Notes: generated by a model from the sequence alone, not told the origin. A stretch of DNA of 64,000 bases from Hydrogenophilus sp. (GCA_026416515.1 JAOAEZ010000006.1:1-64000); one strand, 5' to 3'; counted from the first letter of the stretch, positions 27,270 to 37,997 are shown. Translations and numbers: made by a program.

Positions 27270-29849
27270 CTACCCGCGCTCGAACGTAAATCCTCCGTTC
27301 TGAACCTCGACCCGTACCACATCCTTTGGTCCAAATCGTCCCTCCAAGATCAACCGCGCCAGCGGATTCTCGATATGCTCCTGGATCGCGCGCTTCAAGG
27401 GCCGTGCCCCGAAAACCGGATCGTACCCTACCTCCGCCAATTCTCGCAGCGCCTCCTCGCTCACCACCAACCCGATCTCCTGGCGTGCCAATCGCTGCTC
27501 CAATCGTCGCAGCTGGATTCGGGCCACCTCGGCGATCTGGCTATCGGACAATGGATGGAACACCACCACCTCGTCGATACGGTTGATGAACTCCGGGCGG
27601 AAAAACCCCTTCACCTCCGCCATCACGGCTGCTCTCAACCCTTCCGTCTCGCCGCTCGCCGCCAACTGTTGGATGCGCTGTCCTCCCAAATTGGAGGTCA
27701 TCACGATCACTGTATTCTTAAAATCGACGGTTCGTCCATGGCTATCGGTCAACCGTCCATCATCGAGCACCTGCAGCAAAACATTAAACACATCGGGATG
27801 AGCCTTCTCCACCTCATCGAACAAAATCACGCTGTAAGGCTTACGCCGCACCTGCTCCGTCAAATATCCCCCCTCCTCATACCCCACATAGCCCGGGGGT
27901 GCGCCGATCAATCGTGCCACTGCGTGTTTTTCCATATATTCGCTCATATCGACGCGGATCAGATGCTCCTCGCTATCGAACAAAAACTCCGCCAGCGCCT
28001 TGCACAGCTCTGTCTTTCCTACCCCTGTCGGACCTAAAAACAAGAAAGAACCGTAAGGCCGATTCTCATCGGCCAACCCGGCGCGCGACCGGCGGATTGC
28101 ATCGGCCACCAAGCGCACCGCCTCATCCTGCCCTACCACCCGTTGATGGAGATGCGCCTCCATCCGCAGCAATTTCTCCCGTTCGCTCTCCATCATCTTA
28201 GCCACCGGGATTCCGGTCATTCGCGACACCACCTCGGCGATCTCCTCTGCCCCCACCTGGGTGCGCAGCAACCGGAAGGGTGTTCCACTCGCCTCTGCCT
28301 CCTCAGCGCGGCGCAACTCCGTCTCCAATCGAGGTAATTCTCCATACTGCAGCTCCGCCACTCGATCCCACTGTCCTTTGCGCTGCAGATCTGCGATCTG
28401 AGCGCGCAACCGCTCGATCTCTGCCTTCAAATGCTTCGTCCCTTGCACGCGCGCCTTCTCAGCTTTCCACACCTCCTCCAGCTCCGAAAACTCCCGCTGC
28501 AGTCGCTCTAACTCCTCCTCGATCAACCGCAAGCGCTTCTGGCTTGCTTCATCCTTCTCCTTCCGCACTGCCTCCCGCTCGATCTTCAACTGGATGATTC
28601 GCCGCTCCAAGCGATCCATTGCCTCTGGTTTTGAATCGATCTCCATCTTGATCCGTGCGGCCGCCTCATCGATCAAATCGATCGCCTTATCGGGCAAAAA
28701 GCGATCGGTGATATACCGGTGCGACAACTCAGCAGCCGCCACGATCGCGGGATCGGTGATCTCCACTCCGTGGTGGATCTCGTACTTCTCCTGTAACCCG
28801 CGCAAAATCGCGATCGTCTCCTCCACCGTCGGCTCATCGACCAGCACCTTCTGGAAGCGCCGCTCCAACGCTGCATCTTTCTCGATATATTTGCGGTACT
28901 CATCCAGCGTCGTAGCCCCGATGCAATGAAGCTCTCCGCGCGCCAATGCCGGCTTCAACATATTCCCGGCGTCCATCGCCCCCTCTGCCTTTCCTGCCCC
29001 CACCACTGTATGGATCTCATCGATAAACAAAATCACCCGTCCATCGGCCGCCACCTCTTTCAGCACTGCCTTTAATCGTTCCTCAAACTCACCGCGGTAT
29101 TTTGCCCCCGCGATCAATGCGGCCATATCGAGTGCCAACAACCGCTTCTCGCGCAGTGTCTCGGGAACCTCCCCGTTGACGATCCGCTGCGCCAATCCCT
29201 CTACAATTGCCGTCTTACCCACGCCGGGCTCGCCGATCAGTACGGGATTGTTTTTTGTACGTCGTTGCAAGATCTGAATCGTTCGGCGGATCTCATCATC
29301 GCGGCCGATCACGGGGTCGAGTTTCCCTTGACGGGCCCGTTCGGTTAAATCGATCGTATAGCGGTTCAACGCCTCGCGCTTCGTCTCAGCCTCGGGATCC
29401 TCTACCCGTGCGCCGCCGCGCACCTGGCGAATCGCCTCCTCCAGCGGCTTACGCGCCAACCCATACTCCTTTGCGATTCGGCCGGTCTCCCCCTTATCCT
29501 CTGTCAATGCCAACAAAAACATCTCGCTCGCGATATAGGGATCCCCCCACCGCTGTGCCTCGCGGTCGGTCAAATTTAACAAATTGACTAAATCGCGCCC
29601 CACCTGCACCTCGCCGCCGGTCCCGGTCACCTGTGGCAAAGCAGCCAACGCCCGCTGCAGCGCTGCTCGCAATCCGCTTACATTCACCCCGGCCCGTGCT
29701 AACAACGACTGGGTACTCCCATCCTCCTGATCGATCAACGCCAACAACAGATGCTGCGGCTCGATAAATTGGTGATCATGACCCACCGCCAAGCTCTGTG
29801 CTTCCTGCAACGCCTGCTGAAACTTTGTCGTTAACTTATCAAATCGCAT
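27270..29849 (-). CDS. clpB: ATP-dependent disaggregase ClpB
   Basis: ClpB works with DnaK to rescue aggregated proteins after heat stress. The 859-residue protein has the N-domain, a first ATPase domain ([27 protein letters not shown]), the long coiled-coil middle domain (about residues 400-530), and a second ATPase domain ([30 protein letters not shown]). The ATG at 29849 gives the family start [18 protein letters not shown] sigma-32-like promoter lies 36-62 bases upstream. btuF follows 58 bases after the stop. Confidence 0.98.
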   Translation of the reverse strand: MRFDKLTTKFQQALQEAQSLAVGHDHQFIEPQHLLLALIDQEDGSTQSLLARAGVNVSGLRAALQRALAALPQVTGTGGEVQVGRDLVNLLNLTDREAQRWGDPYIASEMFLLALTEDKGETGRIAKEYGLARKPLEEAIRQVRGGARVEDPEAETKREALNRYTIDLTERARQGKLDPVIGRDDEIRRTIQILQRRTKNNPVLIGEPGVGKTAIVEGLAQRIVNGEVPETLREKRLLALDMAALIAGAKYRGEFEERLKAVLKEVAADGRVILFIDEIHTVVGAGKAEGAMDAGNMLKPALARGELHCIGATTLDEYRKYIEKDAALERRFQKVLVDEPTVEETIAILRGLQEKYEIHHGVEITDPAIVAAAELSHRYITDRFLPDKAIDLIDEAAARIKMEIDSKPEAMDRLERRIIQLKIEREAVRKEKDEASQKRLRLIEEELERLQREFSELEEVWKAEKARVQGTKHLKAEIERLRAQIADLQRKGQWDRVAELQYGELPRLETELRRAEEAEASGTPFRLLRTQVGAEEIAEVVSRMTGIPVAKMMESEREKLLRMEAHLHQRVVGQDEAVRLVADAIRRSRAGLADENRPYGSFLFLGPTGVGKTELCKALAEFLFDSEEHLIRVDMSEYMEKHAVARLIGAPPGYVGYEEGGYLTEQVRRKPYSVILFDEVEKAHPDVFNVLLQVLDDGRLTDSHGRTVDFKNTVIVMTSNLGGQRIQQLAASGETEGLRAAVMAEVKGFFRPEFINRIDEVVVFHPLSDSQIAEVARIQLRRLEQRLARQEIGLVVSEEALRELAEVGYDPVFGARPLKRAIQEHIENPLARLILEGRFGPKDVVRVEVQNGGFTFERG

Positions 29850-29884
29850 CGCTAAAGCCCTTTTTCTCCGGAACCCCCTCATTC

Positions 29885-29911
29885 ATAGGGTGGGGCGTTC
29901 CTCTTTTCAAC
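29885..29911 (-). promoter_or_regulatory. Sigma-32 (heat-shock) promoter of clpB
   Basis: On the minus strand GTTGAAA (29905-29911) is followed after 14 bases by CCCTAT (29885-29890). The sigma-32 consensus is CTTGAAA and CCCCAT with 13-15 bases between. The predicted transcription start near 29878 leaves about 30 bases of leader before the clpB ATG. Confidence 0.7.
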
Positions 29912-31226
29912 CCCTCCCCTCCTCAACCGGCGAAAAAGGAACCACCTCCACTCGGTTGCGGCCCCTCTCCTTTGCTTGCAACAGAGCCCGATCGGCTCGT
30001 TCGAATGCCGCAGCCAAGGGTTCGGAACGGGCCTCGACCACTGTTCCTCCCACGCTCACCGTCACCGCCCCCCCCTCGACAAAGACTCGCTGCGACACCG
30101 TAGCCCGAATCGTCTCGGCTTTGCGGGCCACGCACTCGATCGGGCAATTGGGAAGCAGCACCACAAACTCTTCCCCCCCAAAACGGGCGACGAAATCGCT
30201 GGCGCGCACCTGTTGACTCATCGCGCGCGCCACTTTCACCAACACCTCATCGCCTCGCGCATGGCCATACCGGTCGTTTATTCTCTTAAAATAGTCGATA
30301 TCCACCACCAGCAAACCCAACGGTCGCCCATCGTGTTTTGCCCGTTCGTAATAGCGGTTTGCCACCTCCTCGTAAGCGTGTCGGTTCGCCACCCCTGTCA
30401 ATCGGTCGGTCACCGCCATCACCCGCAGCAACTGTTCTCGCTCCTCCACCTGTTGGTACAAGCGGCGTATCAGCACCAGATTATGGGCGCGCGCCAAAAG
30501 CTCCACATCTTGGGGCGGCTTCAACACATAGTCATTTACCCCTAACCGGTACAACTCGCTCTTCCGCGCCGCGTCGTGAAACCCCGTCATCACGATTACT
30601 GGCTGCAGCACAAAATCCTCGGGTCGGCGGCGCAACTGGCGGATCAACGAAATCCCGCTCAATCCATCGCTCAACACTAAATCGATCACAAACAGCTCAT
30701 ACTCCTGCTCGGTAAGCAGATGGCGGGCAGCTGCCACGCTATTAGCCACATCCACCACAAACCCCCGTCGCTCCAACATCGCGCGCACATTTCGCTGTTG
30801 AGTGTTTGAATCCTCCACCAACAACACCCGCGCCCCCACCACTGCATCGCTCCCTTGGGCCAAAAAATAATGCAAAAAATTCTCCAAATGTCCCAAATCG
30901 TCGCGGCTAAACACATCGGTGACGCCGGTGCGAAAGGCCCGCTCGATCAACTGGGGTGTCGCGTCGGCCGTCACCAAGATCACCGGCGCCGCCTCTCTCA
31001 ACCATGGCCGCAACCGTTCGGCCAACTCCACCCCATCGCCATCGGGCAAAATATAAGTCGTCAGCACCACATCGAAACCCCGCTCCTGAGCTGCCGTTAC
31101 CGCGCTTGTCATATCGTGCGCTCGGTAAATTGCCAGCCCGAATCGCTCCAGCGTTCGCGTCAAGAACTTCCCTGACGCCTCTCCCGGATCGACCAACAGC
31201 GCCTCTAACGGTCCTCGCTCGCCCAT
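29907..31226 (-). CDS. Two-receiver response regulator with diguanylate cyclase domain
   Basis: A 439-residue protein: receiver 1 (about residues 8-125), receiver 2 (132-255) and GGDEF (about 275-430). Receiver 2 has the normal phosphorylation Asp (FVIDLVLSDG) and the Lys switch (YVLKPP). Receiver 1 has Thr at the phosphorylation position (VVLTTYILPDGDG), so it should not be phosphorylated. The cyclase motif is GGEEF near residue 350, with an inhibitory RASD site five residues upstream. It should therefore make c-di-GMP under product feedback. No histidine kinase is adjacent. Confidence 0.92.
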   Translation of the reverse strand: MGERGPLEALLVDPGEASGKFLTRTLERFGLAIYRAHDMTSAVTAAQERGFDVVLTTYILPDGDGVELAERLRPWLREAAPVILVTADATPQLIERAFRTGVTDVFSRDDLGHLENFLHYFLAQGSDAVVGARVLLVEDSNTQQRNVRAMLERRGFVVDVANSVAAARHLLTEQEYELFVIDLVLSDGLSGISLIRQLRRRPEDFVLQPVIVMTGFHDAARKSELYRLGVNDYVLKPPQDVELLARAHNLVLIRRLYQQVEEREQLLRVMAVTDRLTGVANRHAYEEVANRYYERAKHDGRPLGLLVVDIDYFKRINDRYGHARGDEVLVKVARAMSQQVRASDFVARFGGEEFVVLLPNCPIECVARKAETIRATVSQRVFVEGGAVTVSVGGTVVEARSEPLAAAFERADRALLQAKERGRNRVEVVPFSPVEEGRG

Positions 31227-31263
31227 TTAGCCCTACCTCCCCTCTGCGCTTTCTCATTCTCAG

Positions 31264-31488
31264 CTAATGCGTCATGAACCACTCGATGATCCCCTTCGCG
31301 ATAAACCCCACAAACCCAACCCCCAACGCGATAAACAGCCACAAAGTTCCGTACTTCCCCGCCTTCGACTTCCATGCCAAATGGCCGATAATAAAAACCA
31401 TATAAAGGATAAAGGCGGGGATTAAAATGCGCATTCCCCACTCCTCCCACTCCTCGAACGTCAGCCCCAACAGCAACTCCTCGCTCAC
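31264..31488 (-). CDS. DUF2788 small membrane protein
   Basis: A 74-residue protein with two predicted membrane helices (about residues 20-36 and 48-70) joined by a short basic loop (KSKAGKYG). It matches my recollection of the DUF2788 family of small proteobacterial membrane proteins, whose function is unknown. The start is GTG at 31488 with AGAGGAG upstream; an internal ATG at residue 19 would remove the acidic N-terminus. Confidence 0.72.
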   Translation of the reverse strand: MSEELLLGLTFEEWEEWGMRILIPAFILYMVFIIGHLAWKSKAGKYGTLWLFIALGVGFVGFIAKGIIEWFMTH

Positions 31489-31601
31489 GCCCTGCTCCTC
31501 TCTACCATTCCAGCGCGCTCTTCTCTTCCCTCTCCGGTTTTTCCCCTGCCCTCATCCCCTCTAGACCGACTTCCTCACCCTTTCCCCCTTTCTTACTCCT
31601 C

Positions 31602-32840
31602 CTACGTGCGCTCCTCTCGTTGTTGCTGGCGGCGGGCGGCCACGCGCATTCGCAATGCCTGCAAGCGGATAAATCCCTCTGCATCCTTTTGGCGGTATGC
31701 CCCGTAATCCTCCTCAAAGGTCGCCAGCGTCGCATCAAACAACGAACTGCGCGGGGAAGAGCGCCCCACCACCTGCACGCTTCCCTTATAAAGCTTCACC
31801 CGGACAGTCCCGTTTACGTTCTGTTGGGTATGATCGATCAACGCCTGCAATGCCTCTCGTTCTGGGCTGAACCAAAAGCCGTTGTAGATCAGCGACGCAT
31901 AGCGGGGCATCAACTCATCCTTTAGATGGGCTACCTCTCGATCCAACGTCAAAGACTCGATTGCCCGATGGGCTTTTAACAAAATCGTCCCCCCTGGCGT
32001 CTCGTAACAACCGCGGCTCTTCATCCCCACGAAGCGGTTCTCCACCAAATCGAGGCGTCCCACCCCGTGTTTTCCCCCCAGCGCGTTCAACCGCGCCAAA
32101 AGTGCATGCGGCGGCAATCGCTCTCCGTCGATAGCCACCAAGTCACCCCGCTCGAAAAAGAGCGACACATACTCCGGCTGATCGGGCGCTCGCTCCGGCG
32201 CCACGGTCCAGCGCCACATCTCCTCCTCTGGCTCCACCGCTGGATCCTCTAATATTCCCCCCTCGTAAGAGATATGGAGCAAATTGGCATCCATCGAATA
32301 AGGCGCTCTACCGCTTTCGGGTTTAGCCTCCACTGGAATTCCATGCCGTTCGGCATACGCCAGCAATCGCTCGCGCGACGTCAAATCCCACTCCCGCCAC
32401 GGCGCGATCACTCGAATCTCTGGCATCAACGCGTAGTAAGCCAACTCAAACCGCACCTGATCGTTACCCTTCCCCGTAGCCCCGTGTGCCACCGCATCGG
32501 CCCCCACTATCTGAGCGATCTCGATCTGGCGTTTAGCAATCAACGGTCTAGCGATTGACGTCCCCAGCAAATACTCCCCCTCGTACACCGCGTTAGCCCG
32601 AAACATTGGAAAAACAAAATCGCGCACAAAGGTCTCGCGCAAATCCTCGATGAAGACATGTTCCTCTTTTACCCCCAACTGCAGTGCCTTCCTCCGCGCC
32701 GCCTCCAACTCCTCCCCTTGCCCCAAATCGGCGGTGAAGGTCACCACCTCACACCCATACTGCTCCTGCAACCACTTTAAAATCACCGACGTATCCAGAC
32801 CTCCTGAATAAGCAAGCACTACCCTTCGGATCTGGCCCAT
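31602..32840 (-). CDS. argG: Argininosuccinate synthase
   Basis: ArgG condenses citrulline and aspartate using ATP. The N-terminal P-loop [15 protein letters not shown] is followed by [12 protein letters not shown] and [14 protein letters not shown], all family-specific. The 412-residue length is standard for the bacterial short form. AAAGGAG precedes the ATG. It is the last of the three arginine genes in the minus-strand run argD-argF-argG. Confidence 0.98.
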   Translation of the reverse strand: MGQIRRVVLAYSGGLDTSVILKWLQEQYGCEVVTFTADLGQGEELEAARRKALQLGVKEEHVFIEDLRETFVRDFVFPMFRANAVYEGEYLLGTSIARPLIAKRQIEIAQIVGADAVAHGATGKGNDQVRFELAYYALMPEIRVIAPWREWDLTSRERLLAYAERHGIPVEAKPESGRAPYSMDANLLHISYEGGILEDPAVEPEEEMWRWTVAPERAPDQPEYVSLFFERGDLVAIDGERLPPHALLARLNALGGKHGVGRLDLVENRFVGMKSRGCYETPGGTILLKAHRAIESLTLDREVAHLKDELMPRYASLIYNGFWFSPEREALQALIDHTQQNVNGTVRVKLYKGSVQVVGRSSPRSSLFDATLATFEEDYGAYRQKDAEGFIRLQALRMRVAARRQQQREERT

Positions 32841-32899
32841 GTTGCTCCTTTCGTCAAAAGTTCGTTTTGTTTAAAAACCTTCCCTTCTCTCGATTCCCC

Positions 32900-33826
32900 T
32901 CACTCCCCCATCTGTCCCAACACCAGATACTCCATCAATGCCTTTTGCACATGCAACCGATTCTCGGCCTCATCCCACACCACCGACTGAGGACCATCGA
33001 TCACCTCTGCGGTAACCTCCTCGCCGCGGTGTGCGGGCAGACAATGCATAAAGAGCGCCTCTGGGGAAGCCACCTGCATGATCTCCGCGTTTACCTGCCA
33101 CGCATGAAACGCCCGTCGTCGTTCCTCTGTCTCCTCCTCAAACCCCATCGACGTCCACACATCGGTCGTCACCAAATCGGCCCCGCGCGCTGCCTCGATC
33201 GGATCGGCGAAGACCTCATAATGGCCGTTGGGGCGCACCCGAGCCACCTCTGGATTCACCTCGTAGCCTGGGGGGGTAGAGACATGCACCTTAAAATCGA
33301 GCACCTCGGCCGCCTGCAACCACGTATTGCACATATTGTTAGCATCGCCGATCCATGCCACCACTCGTCCGCGGATTGAGCCGCGGTGTTCCAAAAAAGT
33401 AAAGATATCGGCGAGCACCTGGCACGGATGGAACTCGTTGGTCAGCCCATTGATCACTGGCACGCGGGAACGGGCTGCGAAGCGTTCTACGATCTCCTGT
33501 TTATAGGTTCGAATCATCACCAAATCGGACATTCGTGAAATTACCTCAGCCGCATCCTCCACCGGCTCTCCTCGTCCCAACTGCGAATCGCGGGTATTCA
33601 AATAGACTGCGAACCCTCCCAGCTGTTGAATTCCTGCCTCAAAAGACAATCGCGTTCGGGTGCTCGCCTTCTCAAAAATCATCACCAATGTTCGATCAAA
33701 CAAAGGGTGCCACGGCTCATACGCCTTGAACTTTCGTTTGATCCAAGTCGCTCGCCTAAAGAGGTAGGCGTACTCCTCGGCGTCGAAATCGGCGAACTGC
33801 AAAAAGTGGCGGACCTTAGCGCTCAC
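32900..33826 (-). CDS. argF: Ornithine carbamoyltransferase
   Basis: ArgF makes citrulline from ornithine and carbamoyl phosphate. The carbamoyl-phosphate motif FEKASTRTRLSFE and the ornithine/catalytic motif MHCLPAHRGEEV are complete. A GTG start at 33826 with GAGAGGG upstream gives 308 residues, a normal size. It starts 12 bases after the argD stop. Confidence 0.98.
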   Translation of the reverse strand: MSAKVRHFLQFADFDAEEYAYLFRRATWIKRKFKAYEPWHPLFDRTLVMIFEKASTRTRLSFEAGIQQLGGFAVYLNTRDSQLGRGEPVEDAAEVISRMSDLVMIRTYKQEIVERFAARSRVPVINGLTNEFHPCQVLADIFTFLEHRGSIRGRVVAWIGDANNMCNTWLQAAEVLDFKVHVSTPPGYEVNPEVARVRPNGHYEVFADPIEAARGADLVTTDVWTSMGFEEETEERRRAFHAWQVNAEIMQVASPEALFMHCLPAHRGEEVTAEVIDGPQSVVWDEAENRLHVQKALMEYLVLGQMGE

Positions 33827-33838
33827 TGCAACGCCCTC

Positions 33839-35041
33839 TCAACTGCTCGCCAAAAACGCTCGCACGCACGCCGCCAGCTGGGTAGCCAGAATCTCGGCCT
33901 CTGGGCGGCGTAAAATCAATGGAGGCAGCAAACGAACCACCCGCTCGGCGGTCACATTAACCAACAAACCGCTCTCCAATGCTCGAAAGACCACCTCTGC
34001 AGCGGGTCGATCCAAGGCCACCCCCACCATCAACCCTTCCCCTCGCACCTCCTCCACTCCCCTGACTTCGCTCAACGTCTGTCTCAGCTCCTCCCGCAAC
34101 CATCGCCCTTGTTCTGCCGCATTCGTCAACAACCCCTCTTCCTCGATTACCGCCAACGTCGTCAACGCCGCGGTGCACGCCAACGGGTTACCGCCGAATG
34201 TCGACCCGTGGTTTCCTGGTCCGAAGACTCCGGCTGCTGGGCCGCTGGCCAGCAAAGCCCCGATGGGCACGCCTCCTCCCAACCCTTTTGCCAACGTCAT
34301 CACATCGGGGCGCAATCTCTCTTCTGCAACCCCCAGCGCCGCGGCTGCCCACTGCCAACCGAACCAACACCCTGTCCGTCCCACTCCGCACTGGACCTCA
34401 TCCACCACCATCAGCACCTCGCGGGCGCGCGTCAACTCCCGTATTGTGCGCACTGCCTCTGGGTTAGCCACCCGCACTCCTCCCTCCCCCTGGATCACCT
34501 CGAACAACACGGCCACTACCTCTTCGTCGGCGAGTGCTCTCTCCACTGCGGCGACATCTCCGAACGGCACCCGCACGAACCCCTCCACCAAAGGCTCAAA
34601 CCCCTCCTGTGCCCGTCGATTTCCCGTCGCCGACAAAGCAGCCAATGTCCGGCCATGGAAAGCCCCCTCCATCACCACGATCTTCGCCCGTTTTATCCCC
34701 CGGCGGTAGCCGTACAAGCGGGCCAATTTAATCGCTCCCTCATTAGCCTCTGCTCCGGAATTGGCGAAAAAGACCTCCTCCATCCCGCTCAAGCGGCACA
34801 ACCGCTCTGCCAACGCCTCCTGCTCGCGCACGCGGTACAAATTAGACGTATGGATTAGCCGACCTGCCTGCGCGCAAATCGCCGCCACCAACCGTGGATG
34901 GGCATGGCCCAACGTCGACACGGCGATTCCGGCCACTCCATCCAAATAGCGTCGTCCCTCCTCATCGTAAAGCCACACCCCCTCCCCCCGGGTAAACGCC
35001 ACCGGCAAGCGAGCGTAGGTATTCATCAACCACGGGCTCAT
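33839..35041 (-). CDS. argD: Acetylornithine aminotransferase
   Basis: A class III PLP aminotransferase (400 aa) with FFANSGAEANEGAIKLAR near residue 95 and the PLP lysine in TLAKGLGGGVPIGALLAS. It also has the LMVVDEVQCGVGRTG and HGSTFGGNPLACTAA segments. Position immediately upstream of argF and argG supports the arginine role over other omega-aminotransferase functions. It follows prpE by 15 bases. Confidence 0.95.
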   Translation of the reverse strand: MSPWLMNTYARLPVAFTRGEGVWLYDEEGRRYLDGVAGIAVSTLGHAHPRLVAAICAQAGRLIHTSNLYRVREQEALAERLCRLSGMEEVFFANSGAEANEGAIKLARLYGYRRGIKRAKIVVMEGAFHGRTLAALSATGNRRAQEGFEPLVEGFVRVPFGDVAAVERALADEEVVAVLFEVIQGEGGVRVANPEAVRTIRELTRAREVLMVVDEVQCGVGRTGCWFGWQWAAAALGVAEERLRPDVMTLAKGLGGGVPIGALLASGPAAGVFGPGNHGSTFGGNPLACTAALTTLAVIEEEGLLTNAAEQGRWLREELRQTLSEVRGVEEVRGEGLMVGVALDRPAAEVVFRALESGLLVNVTAERVVRLLPPLILRRPEAEILATQLAACVRAFLASS

Positions 35042-35056
35042 CTCCTCACCGCTCCC

Positions 35057-36949
35057 CTACCCCGTCGCTCGCACTGCCTCGGCGATTGCCTCGAGCGCCG
35101 TTCGATCCTCGAGGGTAGTCAAATCCCCCGGATCGCGCCCCTCCGCGATCGCCTGGATCGACCGGCGCAACATCTTCCCGGAGCGAGTCTTAGGCAATGC
35201 GGGAACAAAATAGACGCGTGCTGGGCGTGCGATCGCCCCCAGCAATCCATCTACGGTTTTTTTCACTGCCTCCTCGAGCGCCACCCGCTCGGACGCTGTC
35301 GTCGCTGTCTCTGCCTGTTTAAGCACCGCGAACGCCACCGGCACCTGTCCTTTCACCTCATCGTGCACCCCAACCACCGCCACCTCGGCGATTGCCGGAT
35401 GAGCCTGCACTGCCTCCTCGATCTCGCGGGTTCCCAACCGATGGCCGGCCACATTGATCACATCATCGGTACGTCCCAAGATGAAATGATATCCCTCCTC
35501 ATCTCTCACGCCCCAATCGGCCGACGAATAGACCAACGGCTCGCGGAACAAACTGAAATAGGAACTGATGAAGCGCGACTCATCCCCCCACACCGATGTC
35601 AAACATCCTGGCGGCAACGGCGGGACCACCCCCACCACCCCCTTCTCGTTGGGGCCGCACTCGCGCCCATCCTCGCGCCAAATTCGCACATCGAACCCAT
35701 AGACGGGGAACCCTGGGGAACCGTACTTCACCGGTCGGTCATCGATTCCTCGGCAAATCGCCAACATTGGCCACCCCGTCTCGGTTTGCCAATAGTTATC
35801 CACCACCGGCACCCCCAACGCCTCATGGATCCAGCGATGGGTTGGTTCATCCAGCGGCTCGCCGGCCAAGAAAAGATGTTTCAACGACGAAACATCGGCG
35901 GCGCGCAGATAAGCGGGATCCTGTTTCTTTAATACTCGGACTGCAGTCGGCGCTGAAAACATCACCTGCACTCGATACTTCTCGACCAATCGCCACCAAA
36001 TCCCTGGATCGGGCCGCAAAGGCGTTCCCTCGTACATCACCGTCGTCATTCCCGCGATCAGCGGTCCGTAAATAATGTAACTATGGCCCACCACCCAACC
36101 GATATCGGAAGTGGTGAACATCGTCTCCCCTTGTCGGCCGCAGAAGATATACTCCATCGAAGCAGCCAACGCCACCGCGTATCCGCCAGTATCGCGCTGC
36201 ACCCCTTTCGGTCGGCCGGTCGTCCCTGACGTATACAAGATATAGCTCGGCTGGGTTGACTCGACCCACACCACCTCCACCCTTCGCTCCCCCACTCGCT
36301 CGACCAACGCCGCGTAATCGTGATCTCGTCCCTCCACCCGTGTTGCTGGGGCCAACCCCCGGTTGACCACCACCACATGCGCTGGCGGGCTCTTCGCCAA
36401 CGCGCAAGCCTCATCCACGATCGGCTTATACGGAATCACCCTTCCGGCGCGCATTCCCGCGTCGGCGGTCACCATCACGATCGGACGTGCATCATCGATT
36501 CGAACCGCCAACGACGAGGCGGCAAAACCGCCGAATACCACCGAATGGATCGCCCCCAACCGCACTGTGGCCAACATTGCAAATGCCGCCTCGGGAATCA
36601 TCGGCATATAGATCAACACGCGATCGCCCTGCCCCACTCCCAACGACTGGAGCACAGCTGCCATCTGCTCTACCCCCCGCTGCAGCTCGGCGTAGGAAAA
36701 GACCCGTTCTTTCTCGACCTCCGTCGACACCCAAATCAACGCTGGTGCCTCAGGTCGCTCTGCCGCGTGGCGGTCGACAGCGTTGAAGCACAAATTGGTC
36801 TCCCCCCCTTTGAACCACCGCACGAAAGGAGGGCGCGAAAAATCGCAAATCTCCTTTGGCGGTCGGTGCCAATAGATCCGTTTTGCCTCCTCCTCCCAAA
36901 ATGCCTCCCGTTCCATCAACGACCGGTGGTAGAATGACTCGTAATTCAT
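35057..36949 (-). CDS. prpE: Propionate-CoA ligase
   Basis: An AMP-forming acyl-CoA synthetase (630 aa) of the acetate/propionate group. Motifs include SYILYTSGTTGRPKGVQRDTGG, DIGWVVGHSYIIYGPL, YWQTETGWPML and GRTDDVINVAGHRLGTREIE, ending with the acetylatable Lys in TRSGKMLRR. The VQRDTGG form and overall length fit PrpE better than acetyl-CoA synthetase. The ATG at 36949 gives the family start MNYESFYHRS; an upstream codon adds six residues. It lies 37 bases after acuI, which suggests propionate/acrylate metabolism. Confidence 0.9.
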   Translation of the reverse strand: MNYESFYHRSLMEREAFWEEEAKRIYWHRPPKEICDFSRPPFVRWFKGGETNLCFNAVDRHAAERPEAPALIWVSTEVEKERVFSYAELQRGVEQMAAVLQSLGVGQGDRVLIYMPMIPEAAFAMLATVRLGAIHSVVFGGFAASSLAVRIDDARPIVMVTADAGMRAGRVIPYKPIVDEACALAKSPPAHVVVVNRGLAPATRVEGRDHDYAALVERVGERRVEVVWVESTQPSYILYTSGTTGRPKGVQRDTGGYAVALAASMEYIFCGRQGETMFTTSDIGWVVGHSYIIYGPLIAGMTTVMYEGTPLRPDPGIWWRLVEKYRVQVMFSAPTAVRVLKKQDPAYLRAADVSSLKHLFLAGEPLDEPTHRWIHEALGVPVVDNYWQTETGWPMLAICRGIDDRPVKYGSPGFPVYGFDVRIWREDGRECGPNEKGVVGVVPPLPPGCLTSVWGDESRFISSYFSLFREPLVYSSADWGVRDEEGYHFILGRTDDVINVAGHRLGTREIEEAVQAHPAIAEVAVVGVHDEVKGQVPVAFAVLKQAETATTASERVALEEAVKKTVDGLLGAIARPARVYFVPALPKTRSGKMLRRSIQAIAEGRDPGDLTTLEDRTALEAIAEAVRATG

Positions 36950-36986
36950 TTTTTTCTCCTGCCGCAAAGAATCCTAAAATTATGCC

Positions 36987-37997
36987 TCACGCTGTGTCGA
37001 TTCGTACTACGGTCCGTCCCCTTCCCTTCCCTGCGATCAACGCCTCGAAGACCGATGGCAGTTCCTTCAGCGCCACCTCGCGCGTCACTTCAGACAAAAA
37101 GGGCGGTTTTAAATCATCCCCCAGCCGCTCCCACACCCGGCTCCGCAAGGGAAAACCGGTATAAGCCGAATCGACTCCCAGCATGCTTACCCCTCGCAAG
37201 ATAAAAGGGAAAATCGTCGTCTTCACCTCTGCCGACCCCGCATTTCCCACTGAAGCCACCGCTCCCCCCCGCTGCATCGACGCCAGCAACCAATGAAGCA
37301 CCGCCCCCCCCACGTTATCGATCGCCCCCGCCCATCGCCCCTTCTCGAGAGGTCGGACCGCTGCGAAATCGATCGTTCGGCGATCGAGCACCTCCGCCGC
37401 TCCCCATCGGCGCAACGACCCCGTCTCTTCCGGCTTTCCGGTCAATGCCGCCACCCGGTATCCCCGCCGAGCGAGCATCTGGATAGCCAATGTTCCCACT
37501 CCCCCGCTTGCCCCTGTCACCACCACCGTTCCTGCCTCGGGAGATACCCCCTCGCGCTCCAACCGCTCGACCGCCAATGCTGCTGTAAACCCCGCGGTCC
37601 CTAACGCCATTGCCTCCCACAACGTCAACCCTTTCGGCAATGGCACCACCCATGCGCTCGGCACTCGGGCCACCTCTGCAAACCCTCCATGGTGTGACAC
37701 TCCCAAATCGAATCCCGTCGCCACCACCGCATCCCCCTCTCGAAAGCGGGGATCTTCTGAAGTGAGCACCCAACCCGCCAAATCGATTCCTCCGACGCAC
37801 GGAAAACGGCGGATGATCTTCCCTTTCCCCGTTGCCGCCAACGCATCCTTATAGTTCACGCTCGAATAAGCAACTCGAATCACCACCTCTCCTGGATCGA
37901 GCGCTGCGAAAGGCACCTCCTCGAACCTCGCCTCTACCCTCCCCTCAGTTCCCTCTCGGATCATCCACCCCAAAAATCTCTCTGGCAATCCTGTCAT
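36987..37997 (-). CDS. acuI: Acrylyl-CoA reductase (NADPH), AcuI/YhdH family
   Basis: A zinc-free medium-chain dehydrogenase/reductase of 336 residues. The family start VAYSSVNYKDALAATGKGKII, the FDLGVSHHGGFAEVARVP loop and the NADPH motif VTGASGGVGTLAIQML are all present. AcuI reduces toxic acrylyl-CoA to propionyl-CoA. With prpE directly downstream it could handle acrylate or 3-hydroxypropionate-derived intermediates; that pathway is inferred. Confidence 0.88.
   Translation of the reverse strand: MTGLPERFLGWMIREGTEGRVEARFEEVPFAALDPGEVVIRVAYSSVNYKDALAATGKGKIIRRFPCVGGIDLAGWVLTSEDPRFREGDAVVATGFDLGVSHHGGFAEVARVPSAWVVPLPKGLTLWEAMALGTAGFTAALAVERLEREGVSPEAGTVVVTGASGGVGTLAIQMLARRGYRVAALTGKPEETGSLRRWGAAEVLDRRTIDFAAVRPLEKGRWAGAIDNVGGAVLHWLLASMQRGGAVASVGNAGSAEVKTTIFPFILRGVSMLGVDSAYTGFPLRSRVWERLGDDLKPPFLSEVTREVALKELPSVFEALIAGKGRGRTVVRIDTA

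Noticed and set aside
27057..28037. 326-codon plus-strand frame across btuF and clpB
   Set aside because: Antisense to two well-supported minus-strand genes, no domain features.
34898..35932. 344-codon plus-strand frame across argD and prpE
   Set aside because: His/Leu/Arg-rich shadow sequence opposite two clear enzymes.
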